A DNA stretch of 13,769 nucleotides, from the NCBI GenBank assembly GCA_020050695.1, contig JAGVKI010000238.1, positions 1 through 13,769 of the forward strand, written 5' to 3'. The stretch comes from Alphaproteobacteria bacterium. GTDB taxonomy: Bacteria > Pseudomonadota > Alphaproteobacteria > Rickettsiales > SXRF01. This document shows positions 1 to 7,485 of the stretch, one piece after another. Each line of letters starts with the position of its first letter. Within the stretch, counting starts at the first letter, position 1. Below the pieces are notes generated by a model that saw only the letters and a program-made list of their open reading frames with translations, was not told the DNA's origin and ran no database searches. The position numbers were made by a program, and so were the translations under genes.

Positions 1-364
1 AGTCCTTCAATTTTTCTATATTGTGGCGGCTATAGTCCCACACCGGATAGCTGCGCAGGTGATCAACGTAAGGGCACTGATAAAACCACGGTGATTCAGG
101 GTACACCTGTTCCAGGTTGTACAGGATCATCTGCCTGGGCAGTTCCTGGTTGGCAAAGAAAAGCACATTCGGCCCCAGTACAATAGCACAGCCACGCACC
201 TTGCTCGGGTGCCTTACAATCGGTGCGTTATGCCCGAGCCTTGCAAGGGCAGCCTGCATTGACAGCGCGACTTCTTCAAAACAACGGCTGAATACGTAAT
301 TATCCGGGGAAACAATCCATATAGTAAACTCGCGGCGCTTCCATGGCAGGAATCTGCTAAGCAT
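1..364 (-). CDS. Glycosyltransferase-like protein, N-terminal part (cut by window edge)
   Basis: The first 121 codons of a minus-strand gene are visible; the rest lies outside the window. The ATG at 364 is preceded by a good Shine-Dalgarno (AGGAGAA on the minus strand). The frame stays open to the edge. The product begins MLSRFLPWKRREFTIW and has no obvious signal peptide. It contains QMILYNLEQV near residue 80 and YPVWDYSRHNIEKLK near residues 106-120. From memory this 'YNLEQ ... vWDYSxxNI' arrangement occurs in proteins annotated as glycosyltransferases or surface-glycan enzymes. That assignment is recollection of family style, not a catalytic motif, since the nucleotide-sugar binding part would be downstream. 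The gene is divergent from the ABC exporter with 58 nt between starts, so both may share a regulatory region and possibly an envelope-related role (inference). Confidence 0.6.
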   Translation of the reverse strand, partial: MLSRFLPWKRREFTIWIVSPDNYVFSRCFEEVALSMQAALARLGHNAPIVRHPSKVRGCAIVLGPNVLFFANQELPRQMILYNLEQVYPESPWFYQCPYVDHLRSYPVWDYSRHNIEKLKD

Positions 365-422
365 TTTCTTCTCCTAAAAAGAGAGTTATATTTACCCATA
401 GAATGCTGTAAAAACGGTTAAT

Positions 423-2195
423 ATGACCCTTCGTTCTTTCCTTTTCTCATTCCTGCGCCGCCAGAAATACAGCTTCCTGTTTCTGGTGCTGATTTCGCTT
501 ATGTGGGCGGTGGAACAAGTGCTGTTCCCCTATGCCGTTAAAATGATTATCGACGTGCTTGCCAGCTACGAAGGCGACCGCAGCCAGGTATATGAAGTGC
601 TCGCCTTCCCCCTATGGCTCGGCGCAGGCGTATGGATTGCGTCCATCACCGCATGGCGCACGGCGGACGTGATCGAATATTTCTTTGCGCCGCGCTTCCA
701 GGCCAATATCCGCGAGGCAATGACGCAGTATGTGTTTTCGCATTCGCATCGTTATTTCTCCGAGCATTTAGCAGGCAGCATTGCCAACAAAATTGGCGAT
801 ATGGTGCGCGGCGCCTATTACATTGTGAATCAGGCCGTGCGTTTCTTTTTCCCGAACCTTATCGCCGTGCTCGCTACTGCCGCCGTCATGTGCACCATCA
901 GCTATGTGTTTGGCGCTATATTACTTGTCTGGGCAGCGGTTCACCTGTTCCTGTGCGGCTATTTCTCGCGTCAGTGCGACGACGTGGCCAATGAACATTC
1001 CGAAATTAAAAGCATGCTGCAAGGGCGCGTGGTCGATGCGGTAAGCAACTTTATCACCGTGCGCCTGTTTGCCCGCAGCAGCCACGAACTGGACAATGTA
1101 AGGCGCTACCAGAAAGAGGAAATCCGCGCTCACCGCCATATGCTTCTTACCATCGGCAAGGTGCGTGCATTGCTGGAAATCCCTTGCCTTGTCATGATTA
1201 TCATCGAAGTGTATTTCCTGATCAAAGGCTGGCAGGAAGGTTATGTATCCACCGGCGACGCGGTATTTGTTTTATCCACCACGCTGAACCTGATGTATAT
1301 TCTCTGGCGCGTGGGCATGGAATTCCCCGCATTTTACCGCGAGATCGGTGTCTGCCAGCAGGCCCTGTCGCTGATACGCGAACCCCACGAAATCACTGAC
1401 CGCAAGGACGCCCCTGCCCTCGTGATCACCCAGGGGCAGATCGCCTTTGAAAACGTGTTCTTTGCCTATAATAAAGGCCAGAACCTGTTTTGCGATAAAA
1501 ACATCGTGATTCCCGCGGGCCAGAGGGTTGGCCTTGTCGGCTTTTCCGGCAGCGGCAAAAGCACGTTCGTGAATTTGATATTGCGTATGTATGATCTCGA
1601 ATCGGGCCGCATTGTGATTGATGGGCAGGATATAGCACATGTCACGCAGGACTCCCTGCGCTCGCAGGTATCGCTGATTCCGCAGGACCCGATATTATTC
1701 CACCGCTCACTGCGCGAGAATATCGCCTACGCCAAGCCGGACGCCACCGACGAGGAAATCATCGCCGCCGCCAAGCAGGCGCATTGCCACGAATTCATCA
1801 TGGCAGCACCCGAAGGTTACGCGGCGATTGTGGGCGAGCGCGGCGTGAAATTATCGGGTGGCCAGCGCCAGCGTATCGCCATTGCCCGCGCTATTTTGAA
1901 AGATGCACCGATATTGATTTTCGACGAAGCCACCTCGTCGCTGGATTCCTTTACCGAAAGCGCTATCGGCCGCAGTATGGAAGCGATGATGAAGGGCCGC
2001 ACCACCATTGTGATCGCACACCGCTTATCTACCCTCACCTCCATGGACAGGTTGCTGGTATTCAAGGACGGCAGCATCGCCGAAGACGGCACGCACGAAG
2101 CACTGCTGGCCGCTGGCGGCCATTACGCCATGCTGTGGAACATGCAGGTAGGCGGCTTCCTACCCGACAGCACCACGGAAAAAGCACCAGCCTAA
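423..2195 (+). CDS. ABC exporter, fused permease and ATPase (MsbA/Atm1-like)
   Basis: A 590-residue half-transporter of the type that forms homodimers in the inner membrane and exports lipids, drugs, peptides or metabolites using ATP. Residues about 15-320 are the transmembrane domain, with long hydrophobic helices near 16-40, 60-80, 135-175 and 240-290. The C-terminal half is a complete nucleotide-binding domain. It has Walker A GFSGSGKST at 373-381, the Q-loop glutamine at Q421 (LIPQDP), signature LSGGQ at 477-481, Walker B ILIFDEA at 497-503 with catalytic E502, and the H-loop H533 (IAHRLST). All catalytic residues are present and the length is normal for the family. No clear Shine-Dalgarno precedes the ATG at 423. 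The substrate cannot be told from sequence; the divergent glycosyltransferase-like gene hints at an envelope molecule (inference). Confidence 0.93.
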   Translation: MTLRSFLFSFLRRQKYSFLFLVLISLMWAVEQVLFPYAVKMIIDVLASYEGDRSQVYEVLAFPLWLGAGVWIASITAWRTADVIEYFFAPRFQANIREAMTQYVFSHSHRYFSEHLAGSIANKIGDMVRGAYYIVNQAVRFFFPNLIAVLATAAVMCTISYVFGAILLVWAAVHLFLCGYFSRQCDDVANEHSEIKSMLQGRVVDAVSNFITVRLFARSSHELDNVRRYQKEEIRAHRHMLLTIGKVRALLEIPCLVMIIIEVYFLIKGWQEGYVSTGDAVFVLSTTLNLMYILWRVGMEFPAFYREIGVCQQALSLIREPHEITDRKDAPALVITQGQIAFENVFFAYNKGQNLFCDKNIVIPAGQRVGLVGFSGSGKSTFVNLILRMYDLESGRIVIDGQDIAHVTQDSLRSQVSLIPQDPILFHRSLRENIAYAKPDATDEEIIAAAKQAHCHEFIMAAPEGYAAIVGERGVKLSGGQRQRIAIARAILKDAPILIFDEATSSLDSFTESAIGRSMEAMMKGRTTIVIAHRLSTLTSMDRLLVFKDGSIAEDGTHEALLAAGGHYAMLWNMQVGGFLPDSTTEKAPA

Positions 2196-2238
2196 CCATT
2201 TGATATTATTAGACGTAGAATGCCTCGCGCCGAAACGG

Positions 2239-2266
2239 TTGACAAGACGGCAGGATCGGCTAAATC
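2239..2266 (+). promoter_or_regulatory. Candidate promoter for tRNA-Ala
   Basis: A consensus -35 TTGACA (2239-2244) is followed after 16 nt by TAAATC (2261-2266), a weak -10. Transcription would start about 40 nt before the tRNA, a usual leader length. The perfect -35 is the main support; the -10 matches only three of six consensus bases. The stretch 2196-2312 between the exporter and the tRNA holds no ORF I can support. Confidence 0.35.
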
Positions 2267-2283
2267 TGCCACTCACCATTTAC

Positions 2284-2305
2284 AAGGGCTACACACCGCC
2301 CTTTT
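2284..2305 (+). terminator. Short hairpin with T-run before the tRNA
   Basis: AAGGGC (2284-2289) and GCCCTT (2298-2303) form a perfect 6-bp stem with an 8-nt loop, and the T-run continues to 2305. It may be a weak terminator for the ABC exporter ending at 2195. If the promoter at 2239 is real, the hairpin would instead lie in the pre-tRNA leader, so the two calls are partly in conflict. Confidence 0.25.
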
Positions 2306-2312
2306 ATGAGAT

Positions 2313-2388
<76 letters not shown>

Positions 2389-2434
2389 ATCTTTTTGTTC
2401 GAACAATTTTATCCCACAAAAAACAAAATCTTGA

Positions 2435-2450
2435 TAGCAGCACTCTGCTA
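2435..2450. repeat. Inverted repeat upstream of the restriction-modification genes
   Basis: TAGCAG (2435-2440) and CTGCTA (2445-2450) form a perfect 6-bp dyad with a 4-nt spacer, about 80 nt ahead of the nuclease-methyltransferase start. It could be an operator or an mRNA hairpin. A weak promoter may lie just downstream (TTGCGC 2464-2469, 16 nt, CATTAT 2486-2491). No controller protein gene is visible beside it. Confidence 0.3.
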
Positions 2451-2529
2451 CCACGATTGAGAGTTGCGCTTTCACTTTTTTATATCATTATGCTATTCAG
2501 CAAAATGGATTGCTGATCTCTTGAGGCCT

Positions 2530-4443
2530 ATGAGTAAAAATGAACGTAAAACAGAGAACCTAATACGCGATGGCTTAAGAGTGCTAGGCTATTATGCCGA
2601 CAGCAACACGATATCAATTGAAGAGCAGAAAAGTAATATTGAGCCTGTTAAGAAGCTGCTAAAATTTGCTAGTAAAACCGGCGGAAGCGGCATTGGTGCT
2701 CCAGAATTTATTATTAGCTCACCAGATAACCCTGACTTCTTGCTGCTTATAGAATGCAAGGCATCTGTCAAAGAGCATATCAGTCCCGAGCTAAAAAAAT
2801 ATCTTGCCGGTAAAAACCTAGAAGAAACCGAGCTTCAAAAAATTAAGAGAATACAGAAATATGCAGTTGATGGCGCGCTACATTATGCTTCATTTCTAGC
2901 TAAAGAATACAATGTAATTTCTATCGCTATAAGTGGCGAATCAAAGTCTTCAGCAGAAATAACATGCTATTTAACTGCTAAAGGATCTGAACAATTTAAA
3001 ATACTTCAAACCAAGCAAGCGCAGCCAATTAATTCATTAGTGCCATGGGATGATTTTATTGAACACGCGACGTTCGACCCCACAGTACAAAAAATGCGCT
3101 TTGACGAACTAATGGCTTTCTCACGCGAATTACATGATTTTATGCGAGACCATGCCAAGCTTACCGAAAGCGAGAAACCTTTATTAGTAAGTGGCACATT
3201 AATTGGCTTGCGAAACAAAGCATTCGCAAAATCTTTTGATGAATATGCTCCCGAAGAATTACAACGCGAGTGGATGCGCGTAATTAAAGAAGAAATACAA
3301 AAAGCAGAAATTCCAAAAGCAAAGAAAGATAATATGGCGCAGCCATATTCGAGCATTGCGGTACACCCTGAACTAGGGAAACCTACTAAACACTACCCAC
3401 GTAGCATACTGCATGAATTAATTAAAAGATTGAATGAAAAGGTTTGGCCTTTCATTAGCGTATATCATGACTTTGATGTCGTTGGACAGTTTTACGGAGA
3501 GTTTCTAAAATACACCGGCGGTGATAAAAAAGCTTTAGGAATTGTTCTTACTCCAAGACATGTAACAGAGCTTTTTGCTGCCTTGGCGAACGTTCACAAG
3601 AACAGTAAGATTCTTGATATTTGTGCGGGCACAGGCGGCTTTCTAATTTCTGCTATGCGTGAAATGATGCGCACAGCTCAAACAGATGCTGAACAGAAAA
3701 GAATAAAACAACAAGGGCTTGTTGGTGTAGAGCAACAGCCGAATATGTTTGCATTAGCAGCTTCGAATATGATTCTTCGCGGCGATGGGAAGGCTAATCT
3801 ATATCAAGGCTCATGCTTTGATGAGGCTATTATTAAGGCTATCAAAGCCCATCAATGTGATGTGGGAATGCTCAACCCCCCATTCGCGCAAAGTGATGAA
3901 GAATTGCACGAGTTATATTTCGTCAAGCATATGCTTGACTGTCTTGTGCAAGACGGCACTGGTATTGCGATTGTTCCTATGTCTTGTGTCATTGTAAATC
4001 ACCCCGCACGCTCTGAACTTTTAAAGCATCACACCTTAGAAGCCGTAATGTCGATGCCTGATGATTTATTTTATCCGGTTGGCACCGTTACATGCATTGT
4101 GGTGTTTACGGCCAAGGTACCTCACTCCTCTACAAAAAAGAAAACTTGGTTTGGATATTGGAAGCAAGATGGTTTTATAAAAACTAAGATCAAAGGGAGA
4201 GTAGACCTCAACGACAATTGGTCTGCTATTTGCAAACGTTGGATTGAGATGTATCGTAATCGAGAGGTGCATGCAGGAGAAAGTGTTATGCACTACGTCG
4301 GCGCTGAAGATGAGTGGTGCGCTGAAGCTTACATGGAAACCGACTACTCTAAATTAACCCAAGATGATTATGCTTCGGTCGTAAAGCAATATTTAGCTTA
4401 CAGATTGTTAGGTGCAACAGCTGTAGAGGTGTCCGATGATTAA
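2530..4443 (+). CDS. Fused restriction nuclease and N6-adenine DNA methyltransferase (BcgI A-subunit-like)
   Basis: A 637-residue protein with two activities. The N-terminal domain (about 1-150) has a PD-(D/E)XK-like nuclease signature: GIGAPEF with E59, then LLLIECKAS with E75 and K77. The C-terminal part is a class I SAM-dependent methyltransferase of the HsdM type, with SAM motif DICAGTGGF at 363-371 and catalytic NPPF at 449-452, so it should modify adenine N6. A helical region lies between. This order and length fit the A subunit of type IIB enzymes such as BcgI (recalled as similar in length), which cut and methylate in one complex. I prefer the ATG at 2530 (MSKNERKTENLIRDGL); a TTG at 2464 in the same frame would add 22 hydrophobic residues unlike the family. 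The specificity partner overlaps the gene end by 8 nt. No separate hsdR is present, consistent with a fused nuclease. Base composition is markedly more AT-rich than its neighbours, suggesting horizontal gain. Confidence 0.85.
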   Translation: MSKNERKTENLIRDGLRVLGYYADSNTISIEEQKSNIEPVKKLLKFASKTGGSGIGAPEFIISSPDNPDFLLLIECKASVKEHISPELKKYLAGKNLEETELQKIKRIQKYAVDGALHYASFLAKEYNVISIAISGESKSSAEITCYLTAKGSEQFKILQTKQAQPINSLVPWDDFIEHATFDPTVQKMRFDELMAFSRELHDFMRDHAKLTESEKPLLVSGTLIGLRNKAFAKSFDEYAPEELQREWMRVIKEEIQKAEIPKAKKDNMAQPYSSIAVHPELGKPTKHYPRSILHELIKRLNEKVWPFISVYHDFDVVGQFYGEFLKYTGGDKKALGIVLTPRHVTELFAALANVHKNSKILDICAGTGGFLISAMREMMRTAQTDAEQKRIKQQGLVGVEQQPNMFALAASNMILRGDGKANLYQGSCFDEAIIKAIKAHQCDVGMLNPPFAQSDEELHELYFVKHMLDCLVQDGTGIAIVPMSCVIVNHPARSELLKHHTLEAVMSMPDDLFYPVGTVTCIVVFTAKVPHSSTKKKTWFGYWKQDGFIKTKIKGRVDLNDNWSAICKRWIEMYRNREVHAGESVMHYVGAEDEWCAEAYMETDYSKLTQDDYASVVKQYLAYRLLGATAVEVSDD

Positions 4444-4903
4444 AGTTAGCGATCTTTTCGAAGTTAAGTATGGGGTTAATTTAGAACTGAATGCACTTAA
4501 GCAAATTTCGACCGGAATTAATTTCGTTTCTCGTACTTCAAAAAACAATGGCGTTTCTGCCCGTGTTGCACTCATTGATGGTGTTGAGCCTATCGCGCCG
4601 GGCACAATTAGTGTGGCGGGTGGCGGTTCTGTAATGGAAAGTTTCTTGCAAACAGAACCCTATTATTCTGGACGAGATCTATATTATCTCACACCCAAAC
4701 ATACCCTTACAGATTCGGAGAAGCTTTATTATTGTGCCTGTTTAAGGGCAAATAAGTATCGTTATAACTATGGACGACAAGCTAACAGAACTCTCAAAGA
4801 TATTCTTATCCCTAGTCCATCCGAAATTCCTAAATGGGTAAATAATACTATGACGGATATTTCCTCACAGATGGTTAGTTTATTAAAAGGATTATCTGGT
4901 TAG
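4436..4903 (+). CDS. Half-size specificity subunit, single target-recognition domain (BcgI B/HsdS-like)
   Basis: A 155-residue protein that I take to be the DNA-recognition partner of the upstream nuclease-methyltransferase. It contains one HsdS-type target-recognition module: VSDLFEVKYGVNLEL at the start, GINFVSRTSKNNGVSA, then PGTISVAGGGSVMESF, YYSGRDLYYLTPK, and a conserved YNYGRQANRTLKDILIPSP near the end. Standard HsdS proteins and BcgI B carry two such modules and are over twice this length. The end here is clean, with a normal stop and a short tail, so it looks like a natural half-S rather than a broken gene (inference). The ATG overlaps the partner by 8 nt, giving translational coupling. 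Two copies per complex would be expected to recognise a symmetric site. Confidence 0.8.
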   Translation: MIKVSDLFEVKYGVNLELNALKQISTGINFVSRTSKNNGVSARVALIDGVEPIAPGTISVAGGGSVMESFLQTEPYYSGRDLYYLTPKHTLTDSEKLYYCACLRANKYRYNYGRQANRTLKDILIPSPSEIPKWVNNTMTDISSQMVSLLKGLSG

Positions 4904-4905
4904 TC

Positions 4906-5043
4906 TTAGATTTGGAAGGTAAGAGAATTTATTAAATACTCTTTCTTATCTTGATTATCCTTTTCATGCCAATAGAGCATCCATCCACGCTTCTGTAGTT
5001 CTTCGATAAGCTGGTTCGATGTTTTTCTCCGACCCTCCACCAT
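4906..5043 (-). CDS. Small hypothetical ORF or gene remnant at the end of the AT-rich cassette
   Basis: A 45-codon minus-strand reading frame starting MVEGRRKTSNQLIEELQ and ending KKEYLINSLTFQI, convergent with the specificity gene (stops 2 nt apart). The middle has RGWMLYWHEKDN. The mix of charged and aliphatic residues is protein-like, but no Shine-Dalgarno precedes the ATG, a stop lies just upstream (5047-5049), and a second frame across the same DNA is also open (SYGGGSEKNIEPAY...). It may be the 3' remnant of a larger gene cut when the cassette inserted. I do not recognise a function. Confidence 0.3.
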   Translation of the reverse strand: MVEGRRKTSNQLIEELQKRGWMLYWHEKDNQDKKEYLINSLTFQI

Positions 5044-5108
5044 AACTTACCAGCCCCCCCTCCAACACCTCCCATCCTCGCTCCCAGCGCCAGCCGTGGG
5101 GAGTTCGG

Positions 5109-6149
5109 CTAATAGTAGCTCAGATCCTTCACCTTGCCCCAGAACACACGGTAGGCAAAGATGGTGTAACCGATAATGCACGGCAGCACGATGAGCGCAC
5201 CCACGAGGATAATCATCAGCGATTCGGGCGCACTTGCAGCGTCCCATATGGTTATTCTATCAGGAACGATATAGGGGTAGAAACTGTAGGCCAGCCCGTG
5301 GAAACCAAGCAGGAACAACCCAACGCTTCCTGCAAAAGGCGCCCAGCAATATTTATCGCCTGGGCGTGGGAGTTTGCGTAACACCACTTCCAAAATGATA
5401 ATCAGGAAACCGGTCATCAGGGGAATCGGCAACAATAGGAAGAAATTGGGCAGGCTGAACCATTTATCGAAAATGCGCGGGCTGAGCAGCGGCGTGGAGA
5501 TGGAAACAATGGCCATGCCGAGCGCTGTCCCCCACAATGCAATTCGTGCCCATTTGACTGCCTTCTTCTGTAATTCGCCTTCGGTTTTCATAATCAGCCA
5601 GCCTGCACCAACAAAGCAATAACCAGCAGCAAGGCAGGCTCCGGCGAGCAACCCAAATGCGAACGTGGCTAGCGTGTCTTCAAATCCCACGATATACAGA
5701 CCCAGCATATAGCCCTGCGCCAGTGCTGAAATCAGTGAGCCGCCCATGAAGCATTTATCCCAAACATGTTTATGATTGGCTTTTGCTTTCGCACGAAAAT
5801 CGAATGAAACGCCACGAAGAATAAGTCCGCCCAGCATCACGGCGGTTGGCAAGTAGAGCGCGGTCAGAATGACACCATGCGCCATCGGAAACGCCACCAG
5901 CAGAATGCCAACACCCAACACCAGCCATGTTTCATTGGCATCCCAAAAGGGGCCGATGGAGGCGATCATTTTATCTTTTTCTGCGTCACTGGCACGGCTC
6001 ATGAGCATGCCAACGCCCAGATCATACCCATCAAGAATAACGTAGGCGAGAATGGAAATGCCCATGAGCACCATGAATACCAGGGGCAACCATTGGCCGT
6101 TTGCAAAGATTTCCGTACTACAGCTTTCCTTCCACCATTTTTTCGACAC
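5109..6149 (-). CDS. cydB: Cytochrome bd (CIO-type) quinol oxidase subunit II
   Basis: Subunit II of the cytochrome bd terminal oxidase, an integral inner-membrane partner of CydA that stabilises the haem site and forms a proton path. The product has many hydrophobic helices. It carries the family motifs VILDGYDLGVG (about 39-47) and IGPFWDANETWLVLGVG (about 65-81, D70), with LILRGVSFDFR further on. The wording of these motifs is that of the cyanide-insensitive oxidase branch. Length (up to 346 residues) is normal. The listed start is a GTG at 6149, inside the last codons of cydA (32-nt overlap). It has no Shine-Dalgarno, and the first 15 or so residues (MSKKWWKESC...) do not look like the family, so the real start is probably a little downstream, perhaps at a rare start codon. 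I see no CydX-like small gene after the stop. Confidence 0.93.
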   Translation of the reverse strand: MSKKWWKESCSTEIFANGQWLPLVFMVLMGISILAYVILDGYDLGVGMLMSRASDAEKDKMIASIGPFWDANETWLVLGVGILLVAFPMAHGVILTALYLPTAVMLGGLILRGVSFDFRAKAKANHKHVWDKCFMGGSLISALAQGYMLGLYIVGFEDTLATFAFGLLAGACLAAGYCFVGAGWLIMKTEGELQKKAVKWARIALWGTALGMAIVSISTPLLSPRIFDKWFSLPNFFLLLPIPLMTGFLIIILEVVLRKLPRPGDKYCWAPFAGSVGLFLLGFHGLAYSFYPYIVPDRITIWDAASAPESLMIILVGALIVLPCIIGYTIFAYRVFWGKVKDLSYY

Positions 6150-7485
6150 CTATTGAGGAGAAAGCCTGCAGCGATAACGGGTCATTCTTCACACCGGCTT
6201 TACGCGCCAGATAAAATACTACGGAAATAAATGCCGCTATCAGCGCCACATACAGCGTCAGGTACATGCTAAGCGTTGCACCGATCATACCCGCTGTAAC
6301 GTTGGTTGCTGCCGCCTGTGCGGTCGTCAGCACGCCATGCACTAGGTAAGGCTGCCGCCCGGTTTCGGTGGTATACCAGCCTGCGGTGGTTGCCACCCAG
6401 CCAGAAAACGCCATTCCCACCAGCAGGAAAGCTACCCAGCGTTGTGGTGCGCCTTTGCGTTTGATCTGCCACGCCGAAAGCCATGATACGGCCAGCATCA
6501 GCATGCCAACACCCACCATAATACGAAACGCGAAGAATACGGGTGCAACGGGCGGGTGGGTGCCTTCAAATTCATTGAGTCCCTTTATTTCGCCGTCCCA
6601 TTCATGGGTTAGAATAAAGCTCGCCAGCTTGGGGATGCCAATTTCATAATCGTTGCTGCGTTTTTCTCTATTCGGCACGGCAAATAACAGCATTGGGGCG
6701 CCGCGCTCAGTTTCCCATACACCTTCCATCGCCGCCACTTTTGCAGGCTGATGCTCGAGGGTATTAAGGCCATGCATGTCGCCAATCAGTATCTGTAGCG
6801 GGATAAGCAACGCAGCAGCATAGACGCCTGTTTTCATCGCCGCCATCACACTGGCGCACTTATCACCGCGCAGGAAGCGATAGGCTGAAATACCTGCGAT
6901 CAGGAATGCTGCCGTAAGGCCAGATGCTATCAACATATGCATCAGTCTATAAGGCATGGATGGGTTAAACACGATATTAAACCAGCTGGTCGCATGCGCC
7001 ACGCCATCGCGCATTTCAAAACCGGTGGGTGTGTGCATCCATGAATTCAGCACAATGATCCAGAAGGCTGACATGGTCGTTCCAAACGCTACCAGTACGG
7101 TTGCCGTTGTGTGAACACGGTTGGAAACCTTGTTAAACCCAAACAGCATGATGCCAAGAAAGGTTGCCTCCAGGAAGAAAGCGGTCAGCACTTCATACGC
7201 CAGTAATGGCCCTGCTATATTACCCACCGCCATCATAAACCCTGGCCAGTTGGTGCCGAACTGGAATGACATGGTGATGCCAGACACGACGCCGAGCGCA
7301 AAACACAACGCAAAAATCTTCACCCAGAATTTGTAGGCATCCATCCATTTCATATCGCGGCTGCGATTATAGCGAAGCTTGAAGAACAGCAATATCCACC
7401 CCAGCGCGATGGTGATGGCGGGAAACAGGATATGGAAAGTAATATTCGCCCCGAACTGGATTCGGGCAAGCATGAGCGCGTCCAT
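6118..7485 (-). CDS. cydA: Cytochrome bd (CIO-type) quinol oxidase subunit I
   Basis: Subunit I of cytochrome bd, which oxidises quinol at the periplasmic side and reduces oxygen to water at a haem b595/d centre. The product has 455 residues and many membrane helices. Visible functional residues by comparison with E. coli CydA are H18 (haem b595 ligand), E98 and E106 (helix AYEVLTAFFLEATF), H183 and M323 (haem b558 ligands), and quinol-site K249 and E254 in GLNTLEHQPAKVAAMEG. GRQPY at 376-380 replaces the usual GRQPW. The Q-loop is short, as in CIO-type enzymes with low cyanide sensitivity (family knowledge). The ATG at 7485 shares one base with the stop of the upstream regulator (TGATG), so translation is coupled and cydA belongs to the regulator's operon. 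Confidence 0.95.
   Translation of the reverse strand: MDALMLARIQFGANITFHILFPAITIALGWILLFFKLRYNRSRDMKWMDAYKFWVKIFALCFALGVVSGITMSFQFGTNWPGFMMAVGNIAGPLLAYEVLTAFFLEATFLGIMLFGFNKVSNRVHTTATVLVAFGTTMSAFWIIVLNSWMHTPTGFEMRDGVAHATSWFNIVFNPSMPYRLMHMLIASGLTAAFLIAGISAYRFLRGDKCASVMAAMKTGVYAAALLIPLQILIGDMHGLNTLEHQPAKVAAMEGVWETERGAPMLLFAVPNREKRSNDYEIGIPKLASFILTHEWDGEIKGLNEFEGTHPPVAPVFFAFRIMVGVGMLMLAVSWLSAWQIKRKGAPQRWVAFLLVGMAFSGWVATTAGWYTTETGRQPYLVHGVLTTAQAAATNVTAGMIGATLSMYLTLYVALIAAFISVVFYLARKAGVKNDPLSLQAFSSIGVEKMVEGKL

Noticed and set aside
614..994. A 126-codon arginine-rich frame inside the ABC exporter
   Set aside because: It is a shifted-frame shadow of the membrane domain with no ribosome site and an atypical composition.
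2464..2529. A TTG start adding 22 residues to the nuclease-methyltransferase
   Set aside because: The extension is hydrophobic and unlike the family start, and it overlaps the most likely promoter. ATG 2530 begins with MSKNERKTENLIRDGL, which fits the N-terminal domain.
5054..5060. C7 tract as a phase-variable switch for the small minus-strand ORF
   Set aside because: A stop codon at 5047-5049 lies between the tract and the ATG, so slippage would not alter the frame of that ORF.
5044..5108. A CydX-like small gene after cydB
   Set aside because: No minus-strand frame here encodes a short hydrophobic peptide with a ribosome site; the DNA is G-rich and gives glycine-rich products.
5035..5110. 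Short matches to the tRNA 3' part: CTCCACCA at 5035-5042 and GGAGTTCGGCT at 5100-5110 (10 of 11 bases) as an attachment-site copy
   Set aside because: Both are short, occur in reversed order relative to the tRNA, and one overlaps the cydB stop. Chance is a sufficient explanation without an integrase or a longer repeat.
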